From assembly GCA_009914555.1 (NCBI GenBank), contig WNDY01000023.1, positions 1-61,785 of the forward strand: a stretch of DNA of 61,785 nt, in the 5' to 3' direction. Position numbers and translations under genes: made by a program. Below the pieces are notes generated by a model, which was not told the DNA's origin, did no database searches, and was given only the letters and a program-made list of their open reading frames with translations. Shown here piece after piece: positions 8,991 to 19,573 of the stretch; positions within the stretch are counted from its first letter, which is position 1; each line of letters starts with the position of its first letter. This DNA is from Xylophilus sp. GTDB lineage: Bacteria > Pseudomonadota > Gammaproteobacteria > Burkholderiales > Burkholderiaceae_C.

Positions 8991-10232
8991 TCAGGGCGTC
9001 AGCGCTGCCGTCGCCGCCGCGCCGCGGCGCGGCACCGGCCAGACCACGTCGGCCACGCCGTTGAGACGCGGCTTCGCGACCAGGAAGCCCTGGAACAGGT
9101 CCACGCCGGCGGCCCGCAGCCAGCACCATTCGTCGAACGTCTCCACGCCCTCGGCCACCGTGGTGATGCCCAGCGAGCGGCAGCATTCGACGACCGCCTT
9201 GACGATCGCCTGCCGCGGCCCGTCGGCATGGATGCCGGTGACGATCATCCGATCGATCTTGAGCTTCTCGGGCTGGAACTTCGACAGCAGCGACAGCCCG
9301 GCGAAGCCGGCGCCGAAGTCGTCGATGGCCAGCCCGATGCCCGCGGCGCGCAGGCGCTTGATCGCCGCCTGGAACGCGCCGAAATGCGAGAGGGCCTCTT
9401 CCTCGGTGATCTCCACGATGACCTGCTGTGGCGCCAGGCCGAGCGCGCGGATCTGCTCCACCAGATGATCGACCGCGTGCGGCATGTCCACCAGCGACGC
9501 CGGCAGCAGGTTGATCGACAGCCTGCACGCGCCGATGCCCACGGCCGCCGCGAGTTCGAACGCCTGCCGCTTGGATTCCAGATCGAACCGATGGAGCTGG
9601 TCGCGCGGAATGCGGTCGAAGCATTCCTGCGGCGGGCCGCCGCTGGCGCTGCGGATCAGCGCTTCGAGCGAAGAGACCTGACCCGTGGACGCGTCGACGA
9701 TCGGCTGCAGCGCAAACTGGCAGGCCGTCGAAGAGTAGACCTGCGGACCGGCATCACGGAATGGCGTCGGACGCCGCTCGAAGGTCCACGACGCCGCGTC
9801 CGGCACGGCGACCGCATGGTCCCTCCACCGCCCGGAAGCGAAAGCGCGGATGAGCTTGAACGCGCGGTCGGCGGCCGGCAGAGCGGTGTCCTGCACCAGC
9901 CGCCGCACCAGCGCGTCGGCCTGCTCCGGCGGCTGGGCACGCACGTCGAACAGCTTCATGCCCCACTGGCCGAACTTGCGGCCCGGCGCATAGTCGTCGA
10001 GCAGCTTGACCACGTGGTGGTGGCGCAGGTCGGCGCAGACCCGGCGGTACACCTCCTGCACCATAGCTTCCGGCCCCTCCAGCAGCTGGAAGCAATGGCT
10101 GCCGTCGAACAGCAGGATACCGGTGATTCCCCGCGCCTCGTTGTCGGCCCGGGCCTGCCGGTCCAGCGCAGCCAGCTGCTCGGTCGTGATTTCGCCGCGC
10201 AGGCGGCTTCGGTAGACCAGGGTGGACAGCAT
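8991..10232 (-). CDS. BLUF-EAL blue-light-regulated c-di-GMP phosphodiesterase
   Basis: A 413-residue photoreceptor. Residues 1-95 form a BLUF flavin domain with the three key positions Tyr7 (LVYRS), Asn31 (DNEARGITG) and Gln49 (CFQLLEG), plus Trp90 and Met92 in FGQWGMK. After a helical linker (about 100-165) an EAL domain runs to the end: the EAL triplet at 190-192, SINLLP, EITEEEAL, IDDFGAGFAGLSLL, LKIDR, VAEGVET and QGFLVAKP. All catalytic acids and the Lys appear present, so active hydrolysis of c-di-GMP is expected, as in BlrP1. By analogy, light absorption by FAD would raise the phosphodiesterase activity. It is convergent with the molybdopterin gene and has no partner in its own operon. 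Confidence 0.93.
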   Translation of the reverse strand: MLSTLVYRSRLRGEITTEQLAALDRQARADNEARGITGILLFDGSHCFQLLEGPEAMVQEVYRRVCADLRHHHVVKLLDDYAPGRKFGQWGMKLFDVRAQPPEQADALVRRLVQDTALPAADRAFKLIRAFASGRWRDHAVAVPDAASWTFERRPTPFRDAGPQVYSSTACQFALQPIVDASTGQVSSLEALIRSASGGPPQECFDRIPRDQLHRFDLESKRQAFELAAAVGIGACRLSINLLPASLVDMPHAVDHLVEQIRALGLAPQQVIVEITEEEALSHFGAFQAAIKRLRAAGIGLAIDDFGAGFAGLSLLSKFQPEKLKIDRMIVTGIHADGPRQAIVKAVVECCRSLGITTVAEGVETFDEWCWLRAAGVDLFQGFLVAKPRLNGVADVVWPVPRRGAAATAALTP

Positions 10233-10353
10233 GGCGGTTGCTCTCGTCGTGGCGTGAGGGCGGAAGGTCAGCCGCTGTGCGCAGCGCGGCAGACCCGGTT
10301 CATGGATGCCACCGGCACTGCCGGCTGCGGAAAGGACAGCCAGGGTGCCAACG

Positions 10354-10386
10354 AAAAAACCCGCCAGAGCAGCGCTCCGGCGGGTT
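10354..10386 (-). terminator. Rho-independent terminator after initiator tRNA
   Basis: On the minus strand, just after the tRNA, an 11-bp stem with one mismatch (ACCCGCC arms, 10359-10385) closes a five-base loop and is followed by six T residues (complement of 10354-10359). It would end the long ribosomal-protein/tRNA transcript or the tRNA alone. Confidence 0.85.
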
Positions 10387-10398
10387 CCTCTCTATTTT

Positions 10399-10475
<77 letters not shown>

Positions 10476-10501
10476 TCAACACCGCAGTTATAACCTCAAT
10501 T

Positions 10502-10900
10502 TCAGGCTTCAGTCGAAGATTCGGTATTTTCTTCGGCGACTTCCGGACGGTCCACCAGCTCGACGATCGCGACCGGGGCGTTGTCACCCACGCGGAAGCC
10601 TGCCTTCAGGATGCGGGTGTAGCCGCCCGGGCGGTTCTTCGACAGCGGGCCGAGCACGTTGAACAGCTTGGTGACACTGTCGCGGTCGCGCAGGCGGTTG
10701 AACGCAAGGCGGCGGTTGGCCACCGTGTCAACCTTCGCCAGCGTGATCAGCGGCTCGACGATGCGGCGCAGTTCCTTGGCCTTCGGCACGGTCGTCTTGA
10801 TGACTTCGTGCTCGATCAGCGAGTTCGTGAGGTTGCGGAACAGCGCTTGGCGATGCGAGCTGGTGCGGTTGAGTTTGCGGAGTCCGTTTCCGTGACGCAT
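10502..10900 (-). CDS. rplQ: 50S ribosomal protein L17
   Basis: A 132-residue L17 with the universal start [17 protein letters not shown] and the RNA-binding blocks [34 protein letters not shown] and [11 protein letters not shown]. The acidic C-terminal tail ([12 protein letters not shown]) is longer than in E. coli but usual in Burkholderiales. It is the last protein gene of the alpha-type operon, 108 bp after rpoA. Confidence 0.98.
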   Translation of the reverse strand: MRHGNGLRKLNRTSSHRQALFRNLTNSLIEHEVIKTTVPKAKELRRIVEPLITLAKVDTVANRRLAFNRLRDRDSVTKLFNVLGPLSKNRPGGYTRILKAGFRVGDNAPVAIVELVDRPEVAEENTESSTEA

Positions 10901-11008
10901 GACGAATGACCTTTCGTGTCGTTATGAATAACAGGCAGCCGGATCAGGTACTGCCTGGGGTACGTCCCGGCAGCGCTTGGCTGGCAAGCGCTGCGAAGGG
11001 ATACTCTC

Positions 11009-11998
11009 TTAGCGCTTTTCGAGGCCAGCCGGCGGCCAGGCTTCGAGCTTCATGCCGAGCGTGAGCCCGCGCGAAGCCAGCACTTCCTTGATCTCGTTGA
11101 GCGACTTGCGGCCGAGGTTCGGCGTCTTGAGCAGTTCGTTCTCGGTGCGCTGGATCAGGTCGCCGATGTAGTAGATGTTCTCGGCCTTCAGACAGTTGGC
11201 CGAGCGCACCGTGAGTTCGAGCTCGTCGACCGGACGCAGCAGGATCGGATCGAACGCGGCCTTGCCGCGCGGCGCCGGTGCATCGAACGCGGCCAGTTCG
11301 CCGCCTTCGAGCTGCGCGAACACCGCGAGCTGTTCCACCAGGATCTTGGCCGAGGCGCGCACCGCGTCTTCGGCCGAGATGGCGCCGTTGGTCTCGATCT
11401 CGACCACGAGCTTGTCGAGGTCGGTGCGCTGCTCCACGCGGGCGCTCTCGACCGTGTAGCTCACGCGCTTGATCGGCGAGAACGACGCGTCGAGCACGAT
11501 GCGGCCGATCGACTTGGTCGGCTCGTCGGCATAGCGGCGCAGGTTGCCGGGCACGTAGCCGCGGCCCTTCTCCACCTTGATCTGCACATCGAGCTTGCCG
11601 CCCTGCGACAGCGTGGCGATGACATGGTCCGGGTTGATGATCTCGACGTCGTGCGGCGTCTGGATGTCGCGCGCCGTGACCGGACCCTCGCCTTCCTTGC
11701 GCAGGGCCAGCGTCACCTCGTCGCGGTTGTGGAGCTTGAACACCACGCCCTTGAGGTTCAGCAGGATGTTGACCACGTCCTCCTGGACGCCGTCGATCGA
11801 CGAGTACTCGTGGAGCACGCCGGCGATCGTCACTTCGGTCGCTGCGTAGCCCACGAGCGACGACAGCAGCACGCGCCGGATGGCATTGCCGAGCGTATGG
11901 CCGTAGCCACGCTCGAACGGCTCGAGCGTGACCTTGGCACGGTTCGGGCCGATCTGCTCAACGTTGATCGTCTTGGGCTTCAGCAAATTGGTTTGCAT
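11009..11998 (-). CDS. rpoA: DNA-directed RNA polymerase alpha subunit
   Basis: A 329-residue alpha subunit. The N-terminal assembly domain (about 1-235) carries [20 protein letters not shown] and [22 protein letters not shown]. The C-terminal domain that contacts UP elements and activators includes [21 protein letters not shown] and [21 protein letters not shown]. It initiates RNA polymerase assembly as a dimer. It sits in the standard rpsD-rpoA-rplQ order, 140 bp after rpsD. Confidence 0.98.
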   Translation of the reverse strand: MQTNLLKPKTINVEQIGPNRAKVTLEPFERGYGHTLGNAIRRVLLSSLVGYAATEVTIAGVLHEYSSIDGVQEDVVNILLNLKGVVFKLHNRDEVTLALRKEGEGPVTARDIQTPHDVEIINPDHVIATLSQGGKLDVQIKVEKGRGYVPGNLRRYADEPTKSIGRIVLDASFSPIKRVSYTVESARVEQRTDLDKLVVEIETNGAISAEDAVRASAKILVEQLAVFAQLEGGELAAFDAPAPRGKAAFDPILLRPVDELELTVRSANCLKAENIYYIGDLIQRTENELLKTPNLGRKSLNEIKEVLASRGLTLGMKLEAWPPAGLEKR

Positions 11999-12138
11999 GC
12001 AGAACTTCCTCTCAATACCCCCGGCTCGTTACACCGGTAAGGCTGGTGAAGCACCCGCACCGCGATGCCTCGCGGTCGGGAACGTTTGAATCGTGGGAGG
12101 CGGCCGGCGCGGATGGGAGCAGCACCGGCCCGTACCGA

Positions 12139-12762
12139 TCAACGCGAGTACAGTTCGACGATCAGCGATTCGTTGATGTCCGAACCGAACTCGTCGCGGT
12201 CCGGCGCTTTCTTGAAGATGCCTTCGACCTTCTCGACGTTCACTTCGACCCAGCCGGGGATGCCGACTTGCTGGGCCAGTTGCAGGGATTCGACGATGCG
12301 GGCCTGCTTCTTGGACTTCTCGCGCACGGCGACCACATCGCCCGGCTTGACCAGGTAGGAAGCCACGTTGACCGACTGGCCGTTGACCGTGATCGCCTTG
12401 TGCGACACCAGCTGGCGCGCCTCGGCGCGGGTCGAGCCGAAGCCCAGGCGGTAGACGACATTGTCCAGGCGCGACTCGAGCAGCGACAGCAGGTTGGCGC
12501 CGGTGTTGCCCTTGCGCGCGTCGGCCTGCTCGAAGTAGCGGCGGAACTGGCGCTCCAGCACGCCGTAGGTGCGCTTGACCTTCTGCTTCTCGCGCAGCTG
12601 CAGACCGTAGTCGGACGTGCGCGAGCCGGAGGTGCGGCCGTGCTGACCCGGCTTGGAGTCGAACTTCGCCTTGTCGGCGATCGAGCGGCGTGCGCTCTTC
12701 AGAAAGAGGTCGGTGCCTTCGCGGCGGGAGAGTTTGGCCTTGGGGCCGAGGTAGCGTGCCAC
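12139..12762 (-). CDS. rpsD: 30S ribosomal protein S4
   Basis: A 207-residue S4 that binds 16S rRNA early in assembly. It begins [19 protein letters not shown], contains the S4 RNA-binding domain around residues 96-160 ([25 protein letters not shown]), and ends in [11 protein letters not shown]. Translation starts at GTG (12760-12762). A 159-bp gap separates it from rpsK and holds a consensus TATAAT, so rpsD-rpoA-rplQ probably has its own promoter and a roughly 110-nt leader. In E. coli S4 autoregulates this operon; whether the leader here does so is unknown. Confidence 0.98.
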   Translation of the reverse strand: MARYLGPKAKLSRREGTDLFLKSARRSIADKAKFDSKPGQHGRTSGSRTSDYGLQLREKQKVKRTYGVLERQFRRYFEQADARKGNTGANLLSLLESRLDNVVYRLGFGSTRAEARQLVSHKAITVNGQSVNVASYLVKPGDVVAVREKSKKQARIVESLQLAQQVGIPGWVEVNVEKVEGIFKKAPDRDEFGSDINESLIVELYSR

Positions 12763-12885
12763 TTGAATGTCCTTGTGTCTTGTTCAGCTGCCATGCGGCC
12801 GGCAGGTGTGCTGCATGGGAGCCGGTCGCCCGGGGACGGCCGGCAGTGGGCTTCAGAAAGTCGAAACTACGAGAAAAAGCCCGCG

Positions 12886-12916
12886 ATTATACATCGCAGG
12901 CAGGCGACTGGCCCAA
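12886..12916 (-). promoter_or_regulatory. Probable internal promoter for rpsD-rpoA-rplQ
   Basis: The minus strand has a perfect TATAAT (complement of 12886-12891) followed by a GC-rich discriminator CGCGGGCTT. A weak -35 candidate, TTGGGC, lies 19 bp upstream (12911-12916). The stretch ATAATCGCGGGCTT is identical to that at the rplN promoter. Confidence 0.6.
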
Positions 12917-12921
12917 AAGGC

Positions 12922-13326
12922 TCAGACGCGGCGGCGCTTCTGCGGGCGACAGCCGTTGTGCGGGACCGGCGTCACATCGGAGATCGACGTGATGCGGATG
13001 CCGAGCGCGCCGAGCGCTCGCACCGACGACTCGCGACCCGGGCCGGGGCCCTTGATCTCGACGTCGAGGTTCTTGATGCCCTGCTCGATCGCGGCACGGC
13101 CGGCGACTTCCGATGCGACCTGGGCGGCGAACGGGGTCGACTTGCGCGAACCCTTAAAGCCCTGACCACCCGACGAAGCCCACGACAGGGCGTTTCCCTG
13201 GCGGTCGGTGATCGTGATGATGGTGTTGTTGAACGAGGCGTGCACGTGCGCAATGCCGTCGGAGACGTTCTTGCGGACCTTCTTGCGCACGCGCTGCGCT
13301 GCGTTGTTGGCGGGAGACTTGGCCAT
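12922..13326 (-). CDS. rpsK: 30S ribosomal protein S11
   Basis: A 134-residue S11, part of the 30S platform near the mRNA exit. It shows the family blocks [46 protein letters not shown], and the C-terminal [25 protein letters not shown] tail. It follows rpsM by 12 bp on the minus strand. The start ATG at 13326 gives a short N-terminal extension typical of betaproteobacteria. Confidence 0.98.
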   Translation of the reverse strand: MAKSPANNAAQRVRKKVRKNVSDGIAHVHASFNNTIITITDRQGNALSWASSGGQGFKGSRKSTPFAAQVASEVAGRAAIEQGIKNLDVEIKGPGPGRESSVRALGALGIRITSISDVTPVPHNGCRPQKRRRV

Positions 13327-13338
13327 GGTGATCCTTGT

Positions 13339-13704
13339 TTACTTCTTCAGGGCCGCTGCACCCTTGCGCGGGCCCTTGCGGGTGCGGGCGTTGGTGCGCG
13401 TGCGCTGACCGCGCAGCGGCAGGCCGCGGCGGTGGCGGAAGCCGCGGTAGCTGCCGATGTCGATCAGCCGCTTGATGTTCATCGTCGTCTCGCGGCGCAG
13501 ATCGCCTTCGATCGTGAACTGGGCGATCTGGTCGCGGATCTTCTCGAGGTCGGCGTCCGTCAGGTCCTTGACCTTCTTGGCGTAGTCGATGCCGGAAGCT
13601 TCCAGGATCTTGCGCGCGCGGGTGCGGCCGATACCGAAGATGGAGGTCAGGCCGATCTCCGCGTGCTTGTGCGGAGGAATGTTGATGCCAGCAATACGTG
13701 CCAT
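13339..13704 (-). CDS. rpsM: 30S ribosomal protein S13
   Basis: A 121-residue S13 that contacts the P-site tRNA and the 50S bridge. It carries [19 protein letters not shown], the helix-two-turns-helix region [30 protein letters not shown] and the basic tail [16 protein letters not shown]. It lies 21 bp downstream of rpmJ in the minus-strand operon. Confidence 0.98.
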   Translation of the reverse strand: MARIAGINIPPHKHAEIGLTSIFGIGRTRARKILEASGIDYAKKVKDLTDADLEKIRDQIAQFTIEGDLRRETTMNIKRLIDIGSYRGFRHRRGLPLRGQRTRTNARTRKGPRKGAAALKK

Positions 13705-13725
13705 GTGCGTCCTCTAAAACTCTTC

Positions 13726-13839
13726 TCAACCCTGGCGCTGCTTGTGGCGCGGGTCGGTACAGATCACGCGCACCACACCCTTGCGGCGGATGATCTTGCA
13801 GTTGCGGCAGATTTTCTTGACCGAAGCCGAAACTCTCAT
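13726..13839 (-). CDS. rpmJ: 50S ribosomal protein L36
   Basis: A 37-residue L36. The zinc-ribbon ligands are all present: Cys11, Cys14, Cys27 and His32 (CRNC and [12 protein letters not shown]), so this is the zinc-binding (C+) form. It follows secY by 57 bp. No infA lies between secY and rpmJ, unlike the arrangement in Burkholderia. Confidence 0.97.
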   Translation of the reverse strand: MRVSASVKKICRNCKIIRRKGVVRVICTDPRHKQRQG

Positions 13840-13896
13840 TGCTTTCTCCTAGAACTCAGATTCATTCCGGCTCGTCCGGAACCCAAAAAACCAGAC

Positions 13897-15216
13897 TCAA
13901 CCACCCAGCGTCGTCTTGAAGTTGGCCTTCTTCAGCAGCGATTCGTACTGCTGCGACATCAGGTAGTTCTGCACCTGTGCCATGAAGTCCATCGTCACGA
14001 CCACGATGATCAGCAAGGACGTGCCGCCGAAATAGAACGGCACGTTGTACTTGAGGATCAGGAACTCGGGCAGCAGGCACACGAAGGTGATATAGACCGC
14101 ACCGGCCAGCGTCAGCCGCACCAGGATCCGGTCGATGTAGCGCGCCGTCTGGTCGCCGGGACGGATCCCGGGGATGAAGGCGCCGCTCTTCTTCAGGTTG
14201 TCGGCCGTCTCCCTGCTGTTGAACACGAGCGCCGTGTAGAAGAAGCAGAAGAAGACGATCGCCGTGGCGTACAGCAGCACGTAGATCGGCTGGCCCGGCG
14301 TCAGCGCGCCGGCGATGTCCTTGAGCCAGCGCACCGAGTCGCCGGTGGAGAACCAGTTCACCACGGTCGCGGGCAGCAGGATGATCGACGAGGCGAAGAT
14401 CGGCGGGATCACGCCGGCCATGTTCAGCTTGAGCGGCAGATGCGACGACTGGCCGCCGTAGACCTTGTTGCCGACCTGGCGGCGCGCATAGTTCACGAGG
14501 ATCTTGCGCTGGCCGCGCTCCACGAACACCACGAACCAGGTCACGAGCGCCACGATGGCGACGATCAGGATCGCCGCGAGGATGCTCATGGCGCCGGTGC
14601 GCACGAGTTCGAGCAGGCCGCCGATCGATCCGGGCAGACCCGCGGCGATGCCGCCGAAGATCAGGATCGAGATGCCGTTGCCCAGGCCGCGCTCGGTGAT
14701 CTGCTCGCCGAGCCACATCAGGAACATGGTGCCGGCCGTGAGGCTCACGACCGCCGTGAGGCGGAAGCCGAAGCCCGGGCTCAGCACGAGGCCGGCCGAG
14801 CTTTCGAGCGCCACCGCGATGCCGAACGACTGGAACAGCGCGAGGCCGAGCGTGCCGTAGCGGGTGTACTGTGTGATCTTGCGCCGGCCGGCCTCGCCTT
14901 CCTTCTTCAGCTGTTCGAACGTCGGAAGGACATAGGTCAGCAGCTGCATGATGATCGATGCCGAGATGTACGGCATGATCCCCAGCGCGAAGACCGTGAA
15001 GCGCGACAGCGCCCCGCCCGAGAACATGTTGAACAGGTTCAGGATGCCGCCCTGCTGGCTGTTGAACAGCTGCTGGAGCTGCGTCGGGTCGATGCCCGGC
15101 ACAGGGATGTGGGCGCCGATGCGGTACACCACCAGCGCGAGCAGCAGAAAGACCAGCCGGCGACGCAGGTCGCCGAACTTGCCGGTCTTCGCGATCTGGG
15201 CTGCGCTAGTGGCCAC
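13897..15216 (-). CDS. secY: Protein translocase subunit SecY
   Basis: A 439-residue, ten-helix channel protein of the Sec translocon. It begins with a short cytosolic helix ([16 protein letters not shown]), then TM1 and the plug region with [35 protein letters not shown] spans the SecY signature near residue 60-95, and the cytosolic loop with [13 protein letters not shown] is the ribosome/SecA contact. It lies between rplO and rpmJ in the spc-type order. Confidence 0.98.
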   Translation of the reverse strand: MATSAAQIAKTGKFGDLRRRLVFLLLALVVYRIGAHIPVPGIDPTQLQQLFNSQQGGILNLFNMFSGGALSRFTVFALGIMPYISASIIMQLLTYVLPTFEQLKKEGEAGRRKITQYTRYGTLGLALFQSFGIAVALESSAGLVLSPGFGFRLTAVVSLTAGTMFLMWLGEQITERGLGNGISILIFGGIAAGLPGSIGGLLELVRTGAMSILAAILIVAIVALVTWFVVFVERGQRKILVNYARRQVGNKVYGGQSSHLPLKLNMAGVIPPIFASSIILLPATVVNWFSTGDSVRWLKDIAGALTPGQPIYVLLYATAIVFFCFFYTALVFNSRETADNLKKSGAFIPGIRPGDQTARYIDRILVRLTLAGAVYITFVCLLPEFLILKYNVPFYFGGTSLLIIVVVTMDFMAQVQNYLMSQQYESLLKKANFKTTLGG

Positions 15217-15249
15217 GGCGGTCGTCCTTCCGCATGCTGCCGCGGGTCA

Positions 15250-15681
15250 TCAGGCCAGGCTGCCGCCGGCGGCTTCGATCGCCGCCTTCGCGCCTGCCGT
15301 GGCACCGATGCCGTTGAGCTTGACCGCCTTGCTGATCGCGCCGCTCTTGACGACCTTCACGACCTTGGCGAGCTGGCCCACGAGACCGGCCTGCTTCAGC
15401 GCAAGCACGTCCACCTCGGCCAGGCCGAGCTGTTCGAGCGACGCCAGCGTGACTTCGGCGTTGAACTTCAGCGACTGCGACTTGAAGCCGCGCTTGGGCA
15501 GACGGCGCTGCAGGGGCATCTGGCCGCCTTCGAAGCCGACCTTGTGGTAGCCGCCCGCGCGGGACTTCTGTCCCTTGTGGCCGCGGCCTGCGGTCTTGCC
15601 GAGGCCCGAACCGATGCCGCGGCCGACGCGACGCTTGGCGTGCTTGGCGCCGGCTGCCGGCTTGATGGTATTGAGTGGCAT
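15250..15681 (-). CDS. rplO: 50S ribosomal protein L15
   Basis: A 143-residue L15 with the glycine/lysine-rich N-terminal extension ([19 protein letters not shown]) that penetrates 23S rRNA, followed by [18 protein letters not shown] and a globular C-terminal domain. It is 11 bp downstream of rpmD and 33 bp upstream of secY. Confidence 0.98.
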   Translation of the reverse strand: MPLNTIKPAAGAKHAKRRVGRGIGSGLGKTAGRGHKGQKSRAGGYHKVGFEGGQMPLQRRLPKRGFKSQSLKFNAEVTLASLEQLGLAEVDVLALKQAGLVGQLAKVVKVVKSGAISKAVKLNGIGATAGAKAAIEAAGGSLA

Positions 15682-15692
15682 GTCCTCGCCTC

Positions 15693-15875
15693 TTAGAGCA
15701 CTTTGACCAGATAGCTGATCTTGTTGATCATGCCGCGCACTTCGGGGCTGTCCTTGAGCTCGCTCACGCTGTTGAGCTTGCGCAGGCCCAGGCCTCGGAC
15801 GGTGTCGCGGTGCGATTGCTTGGTGCCAATGGGGCTGCGCACCAATTGGACCTTCACGGTTTGGGGGGTCGTCAT
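15693..15875 (-). CDS. rpmD: 50S ribosomal protein L30
   Basis: A 60-residue bacterial L30. It shows the short family pattern: [20 protein letters not shown], then GLGLRKLNS and a C-terminal [14 protein letters not shown]. It sits between rpsE and rplO, 14 bp after the former. Confidence 0.97.
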   Translation of the reverse strand: MTTPQTVKVQLVRSPIGTKQSHRDTVRGLGLRKLNSVSELKDSPEVRGMINKISYLVKVL

Positions 15876-15889
15876 GTCGAAACTCCCGT

Positions 15890-16411
15890 TCAGGCGGTGA
15901 AGATGTCTTCGACCGACTTGCCGCGCTTGGCCGCCACTTCGGCCGGCGTGGTCGAATGGATGAGGGCGTCGAACGTGGCACGGACCATGTTGTAGGGGTT
16001 GGACGAACCGTGGCTCTTGGCCACGATGTCGGTCACGCCCAGCACTTCGAGGACGGCGCGCATCGGGCCGCCGGCGATGATGCCGGTACCCTTCGGAGCC
16101 GGAGCCAGGAACACGCGGGCTGCGCCATGGTGGCCGAAGACCTGGTGGTGCAGCGTGCCGTTCCTGAGCGAAACCTTCTTCAGGTTGCGGCGCGCTTCTT
16201 CCATGGCCTTCTGCACGGCAGCCGGCACTTCCTTGGACTTGCCCTTGCCGAAGCCGACGCGACCGTCGTCATCGCCGACCACGGTCAGTGCCGCGAAGCC
16301 GAGGATGCGGCCGCCCTTGACGACCTTGGTCACGCGGTTGACCGCGATCATCTTCTCGCGCAGACCGTCGTCCTGACCTTCGGTTTGCACTTTGGGTTGA
16401 AATTTAGCCAT
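15890..16411 (-). CDS. rpsE: 30S ribosomal protein S5
   Basis: A 173-residue S5, important for decoding fidelity and 30S helicase activity. It has the N-terminal dsRBD-like domain ([38 protein letters not shown]) and the C-terminal domain ([20 protein letters not shown]). The ATG at 16411 gives the usual betaproteobacterial start MAKFQPK. It is 17 bp downstream of rplR. Confidence 0.98.
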   Translation of the reverse strand: MAKFQPKVQTEGQDDGLREKMIAVNRVTKVVKGGRILGFAALTVVGDDDGRVGFGKGKSKEVPAAVQKAMEEARRNLKKVSLRNGTLHHQVFGHHGAARVFLAPAPKGTGIIAGGPMRAVLEVLGVTDIVAKSHGSSNPYNMVRATFDALIHSTTPAEVAAKRGKSVEDIFTA

Positions 16412-16428
16412 TTGTAGATCCGATCCGC

Positions 16429-16797
16429 TTAGAACTGCAGGCCCGCTTCGCGGGCAGCTTCGGCCAGGGCCTTGACGCGGCCGTGGAAGGCGAAGCCCGA
16501 GCGGTCGAAAGCCACCTTCTCGACGCCGGCAGCCTTGGCCTTCTCGGCGATGCGCTTGCCGATGATGGAGGCCGCGGCGGTGTTGCCACCCTTGCCGGAG
16601 CCGCCGAGCGACTTGCGCACATCGGCTTCCGCGGTCGAGGCGGAGGCGATCACCTTGCCGCCGTCGCCGGAGATCACGCTGGCGTAGATGTGGAGGTTGG
16701 TGCGGTTCACCGTCAGACGGGCCACGCCTTGCTGGGCGATGCGGACACGGGTCTGGCGGGCGCGACGCAGACGCTGCTCTTTCTTGGTCAAAGACAT
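16429..16797 (-). CDS. rplR: 50S ribosomal protein L18
   Basis: A 122-residue L18 that binds 5S rRNA. Family blocks are [28 protein letters not shown] and the C-terminal [33 protein letters not shown] ending. It is 11 bp downstream of rplF. Confidence 0.98.
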   Translation of the reverse strand: MSLTKKEQRLRRARQTRVRIAQQGVARLTVNRTNLHIYASVISGDGGKVIASASTAEADVRKSLGGSGKGGNTAAASIIGKRIAEKAKAAGVEKVAFDRSGFAFHGRVKALAEAAREAGLQF

Positions 16798-16808
16798 GCT
16801 GCAGCTCC

Positions 16809-17342
16809 TTACTTCTTCTTGGTCTCTTTGATCGTGATCTTCTCATCCGCATAGCGGATGCCCTTGCCCTTGTAGGGCTCGGGAGGACGGATCGCGCGCA
16901 CTTCGGCGGCGATCTGGCCGACGCGCTGGCGGCCGGCGCCCTTGATCACGATTTCGGTCGGGGTCGGCGTCGCCACGGTGATGCCGACGGGGAAGTCGAC
17001 GATCACGGGGTGCGAGTAGCCGGCCGCGACGTTGAGCTTCTGGCCCTGGGCCTGGGCCTTGTAGCCCACGCCGACGAGCGTCAGCTTCTTCTCGAAGCCC
17101 TTGGTCACGCCGACAACCAGGTTGTTCACCAGTTGGCGGACGGTGCCGGACAGGGCGTTGGCTTCGCGCGACTCGTCCACCGGGGTGAACGTCAGCTTGC
17201 CTGCGTTGTTGGCGACCTTGACCAGGGGGTTCAGGTCGAGCGACAGCGTGCCGCCAGCGCCCTTGACGCTGATCGTGTCGCTGTTCAGGGTCACATCCAC
17301 GCCTTGCGGGATGGCCACGGGCAGTTTTCCTACGCGGGACAT
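16809..17342 (-). CDS. rplF: 50S ribosomal protein L6
   Basis: A 177-residue L6 made of two similar domains near the factor-binding centre. It begins [15 protein letters not shown], and the second domain holds the signature [14 protein letters not shown] followed by a Lys-rich tail. It is 26 bp downstream of rpsH. Confidence 0.98.
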   Translation of the reverse strand: MSRVGKLPVAIPQGVDVTLNSDTISVKGAGGTLSLDLNPLVKVANNAGKLTFTPVDESREANALSGTVRQLVNNLVVGVTKGFEKKLTLVGVGYKAQAQGQKLNVAAGYSHPVIVDFPVGITVATPTPTEIVIKGAGRQRVGQIAAEVRAIRPPEPYKGKGIRYADEKITIKETKKK

Positions 17343-17368
17343 TTCAGTTTCTCTCCTCGATGCCGCGG

Positions 17369-17764
17369 TTAGGCCACGTAGGCCAGGATTTCGCCACCGA
17401 TGCCGGCAGCGCGCGCCTTGCGATCGGTCACCACACCCTGCGGAGTGCTGACGATGGCCACGCCCAGGCCGTTCTGGACCTGGGGGATGGCGTCGCGACC
17501 CTTGTACACGCGCAGGCCGGGACGGCTGACGCGCTCGATGCGTTCGATGACCGGACGGCCGGCGTAGTACTTCAGGGTGATTTCGAGTTCGCTCTTGCCG
17601 CCCTCGGTCTTCACCTGGAAGTCCTCGATGTAGCCCTCGTCCTTCAGCACTTGCACGATGGCGACTTTCACCTTCGACGAAGGGATGGCCACGGTGGGCT
17701 TGGACACCAGCTGGGCATTGCGGAGGCGGGTCAGCAGGTCGGCGATGGGATCACTCATGCTCAT
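17369..17764 (-). CDS. rpsH: 30S ribosomal protein S8
   Basis: A 131-residue S8, a primary 16S rRNA binder and in E. coli the autoregulator of the spc operon. It shows [18 protein letters not shown] at the start, [18 protein letters not shown] in the middle and GIAIVST-type (here [18 protein letters not shown]) near the end. The ATG at 17764 is the family-standard start; 17758 is also possible. Confidence 0.98.
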   Translation of the reverse strand: MSMSDPIADLLTRLRNAQLVSKPTVAIPSSKVKVAIVQVLKDEGYIEDFQVKTEGGKSELEITLKYYAGRPVIERIERVSRPGLRVYKGRDAIPQVQNGLGVAIVSTPQGVVTDRKARAAGIGGEILAYVA

Positions 17765-17783
17765 GTCGAATCTCCTGCCCTGC

Positions 17784-18089
17784 TTACCAGCTGGCCTTGG
17801 TCACGCCGGGGATGTCGCCGGCGAAAGCCAGTTCACGGATCTTGGCACGGGCCAGGCCGAACTGACGGAAGGTGCCACGTGGGCGGCCAGTGATCTCGCA
17901 GCGGTTGCGCTGGCGCGTCGGGTTGGCGTTGCGCGGGAGCTTCTGCAGGGCCAGGCGGGCCGCCGCGCGCTCTTCGTCGCTGAGCTTGGCATTGTTGGAA
18001 GCCGCCTTCAGTTCGGCATGCTTCGTCGCGTACTTGGCTGCCAGTTTTTCGCGCTTGAGTTCGCGCTGGATCAAAGCTACTTTAGCCAC
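17784..18089 (-). CDS. rpsN: 30S ribosomal protein S14
   Basis: A 101-residue S14 of the long, zinc-free type. Blocks are [20 protein letters not shown], and [19 protein letters not shown] near the C-terminus, with no CxxC pairs. It is 10 bp after rplE and 20 bp before rpsH. Confidence 0.98.
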   Translation of the reverse strand: MAKVALIQRELKREKLAAKYATKHAELKAASNNAKLSDEERAAARLALQKLPRNANPTRQRNRCEITGRPRGTFRQFGLARAKIRELAFAGDIPGVTKASW

Positions 18090-18098
18090 GATAACCCT

Positions 18099-18638
18099 TT
18101 AGTTCTTGAACGGGAAACGGAAGCCCGCGAGAAGCGCCTTGGCCTCCTCGTCGGTCTTGGCCGTCGTGGTGATGCTGATGTTCAGGCCGCGCAGGGCATC
18201 GACCTTCTCGTACTCGATTTCCGGGAAGATGATCTGTTCCTTGACGCCGATGTTGTAGTTGCCGCGGCCGTCGAACGCACGGCCGGAGATGCCGCGGAAG
18301 TCACGCACGCGCGGCAGGGCCACGGTGATGAAACGGTCGAGGAATTCGTACATCGTGACGCCGCGCAGCGTGACGACCGCGCCGATCGGCTGGCCTTCGC
18401 GGATCTTGAAGCCTGCGATGGCCTTCTTGGCCTTGGTGACGACGGGCTTCTGGCCGGCGATCTTGGTCAGGTCGCCCACGGCGTTGTCCAGGACCTTCTT
18501 GTCGGCCACGGCTTCGCCCACGCCCATGTTGAGCGTGATCTTGGTGATGCGCGGGACCTGCATCGGCGAGGTGTAGCCAAACTTCTCGATCAGATCCTTG
18601 GCGATCTTTTCGCGGTAGTGTTGTTGGAGTCGTGCCAT
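18099..18638 (-). CDS. rplE: 50S ribosomal protein L5
   Basis: A 179-residue L5 that binds 5S rRNA and P-site tRNA. It shows [20 protein letters not shown] near residue 27, [15 protein letters not shown], and the C-terminal [18 protein letters not shown]. It is 12 bp downstream of rplX. Confidence 0.98.
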   Translation of the reverse strand: MARLQQHYREKIAKDLIEKFGYTSPMQVPRITKITLNMGVGEAVADKKVLDNAVGDLTKIAGQKPVVTKAKKAIAGFKIREGQPIGAVVTLRGVTMYEFLDRFITVALPRVRDFRGISGRAFDGRGNYNIGVKEQIIFPEIEYEKVDALRGLNISITTTAKTDEEAKALLAGFRFPFKN

Positions 18639-18649
18639 GTCTTTACCCC

Positions 18650-18973
18650 TCAGGCAGCCTTGATTTCTTCGCCGCTGGACTTGAAGACGCGAACGCGCTT
18701 GCCGTCGGCCAGCAGCTTGATGGCGACGCGGTCGGCCTTGCCCGTGGCGGCATTGACAATAGCCACGTTGGACTGGTGAATGGCGGCCGACTTCTCGACG
18801 ATGCCGCCGGTGGTGCCCTTCAGGGGGTTCGGCTTGACGTGCTTCTTGACGAGGTTGACGCCCTCGACGATCAGGTGCGTTTCGTCCTTGCGCAGCGCGA
18901 CCTTGCCGCGCTTGCCCTTGTCACGGCCGGCGATGACGATGACCTCGTCGCCCTTGCGAATCTTGTTGACCAT
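18650..18973 (-). CDS. rplX: 50S ribosomal protein L24
   Basis: A 107-residue L24 with the KOW motif at the N-terminus ([21 protein letters not shown]), followed by [15 protein letters not shown] and HQSNVAIVN. It is an assembly initiator of the 50S subunit. It is 13 bp downstream of rplN. Confidence 0.98.
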   Translation of the reverse strand: MVNKIRKGDEVIVIAGRDKGKRGKVALRKDETHLIVEGVNLVKKHVKPNPLKGTTGGIVEKSAAIHQSNVAIVNAATGKADRVAIKLLADGKRVRVFKSSGEEIKAA

Positions 18974-18986
18974 GGTGGCGCGTCCT

Positions 18987-19355
18987 TCAGAGAACTTCGG
19001 GAGCCAGCGACACGATCTTCATGAACTTCTCGGTACGCAGTTCACGCGTCACGGGTCCGAAGATGCGGGTGCCGATGGGTTCGAGCTTGGCGTTGAGCAG
19101 CACGGCTGCGTTGCCGTCGAACTTGACGAGGGAGCCGTCGCCGCGGCGGATGCCCTTGGCGGTGCGCACGACCACGGCGCTGTAGACCTCGCCCTTCTTG
19201 ACGCGGCCACGCGGAGCGGCTTCCTTGATGCTCACCTTGATGATGTCGCCCACGCTCGCATAGCGGCGCTTCGATCCGCCGAGCACCTTGATGCACAGGA
19301 CGGACTTCGCGCCGGTGTTGTCGGCGACGTCTAACCGGGATTCTGTCTGGATCAT
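18987..19355 (-). CDS. rplN: 50S ribosomal protein L14
   Basis: A 122-residue L14 with the standard start [17 protein letters not shown], the signature [20 protein letters not shown] and the C-terminal block [12 protein letters not shown]. The ATG at 19355 fits the family. It is the first gene of this transcript: upstream lie a strong promoter and then glpD, not rpsQ/rpmC as in the classic S10-spc arrangement. Confidence 0.98.
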   Translation of the reverse strand: MIQTESRLDVADNTGAKSVLCIKVLGGSKRRYASVGDIIKVSIKEAAPRGRVKKGEVYSAVVVRTAKGIRRGDGSLVKFDGNAAVLLNAKLEPIGTRIFGPVTRELRTEKFMKIVSLAPEVL

Positions 19356-19573
19356 TTCAATATTCCCAACTTGCACCAGTTGATGTTGCGGGCCCCAAGC
19401 GCCTTCCTTGCGGGGGAAGCGCGCCGTTTGGCCTGCGAACGAGTCAGCCAGTCAGTCTTGGGCCCGTCGTCCACGCCGCGAACCCATTTCGCGGCGCTTC
19501 CGCGCTGCGAAACCAGAGGTCCGCGGCGCTTCGTTTGGGGCAGATTTCCGCTTTTTTCAAAGCGAAGCCCGCG

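Noticed and set aside
12011..12025. An isolated AATACCCCC between rpoA and rpsD as an eighth element copy
   Set aside because: No ATAC partner lies 53 bp to either side and the AT at +14 is absent.
12046..15696. Very long open frame opposite the ribosomal genes
   Set aside because: Antisense shadow of high-GC genes; no ribosome site or family resemblance, and the opposite strand is unambiguously ribosomal.
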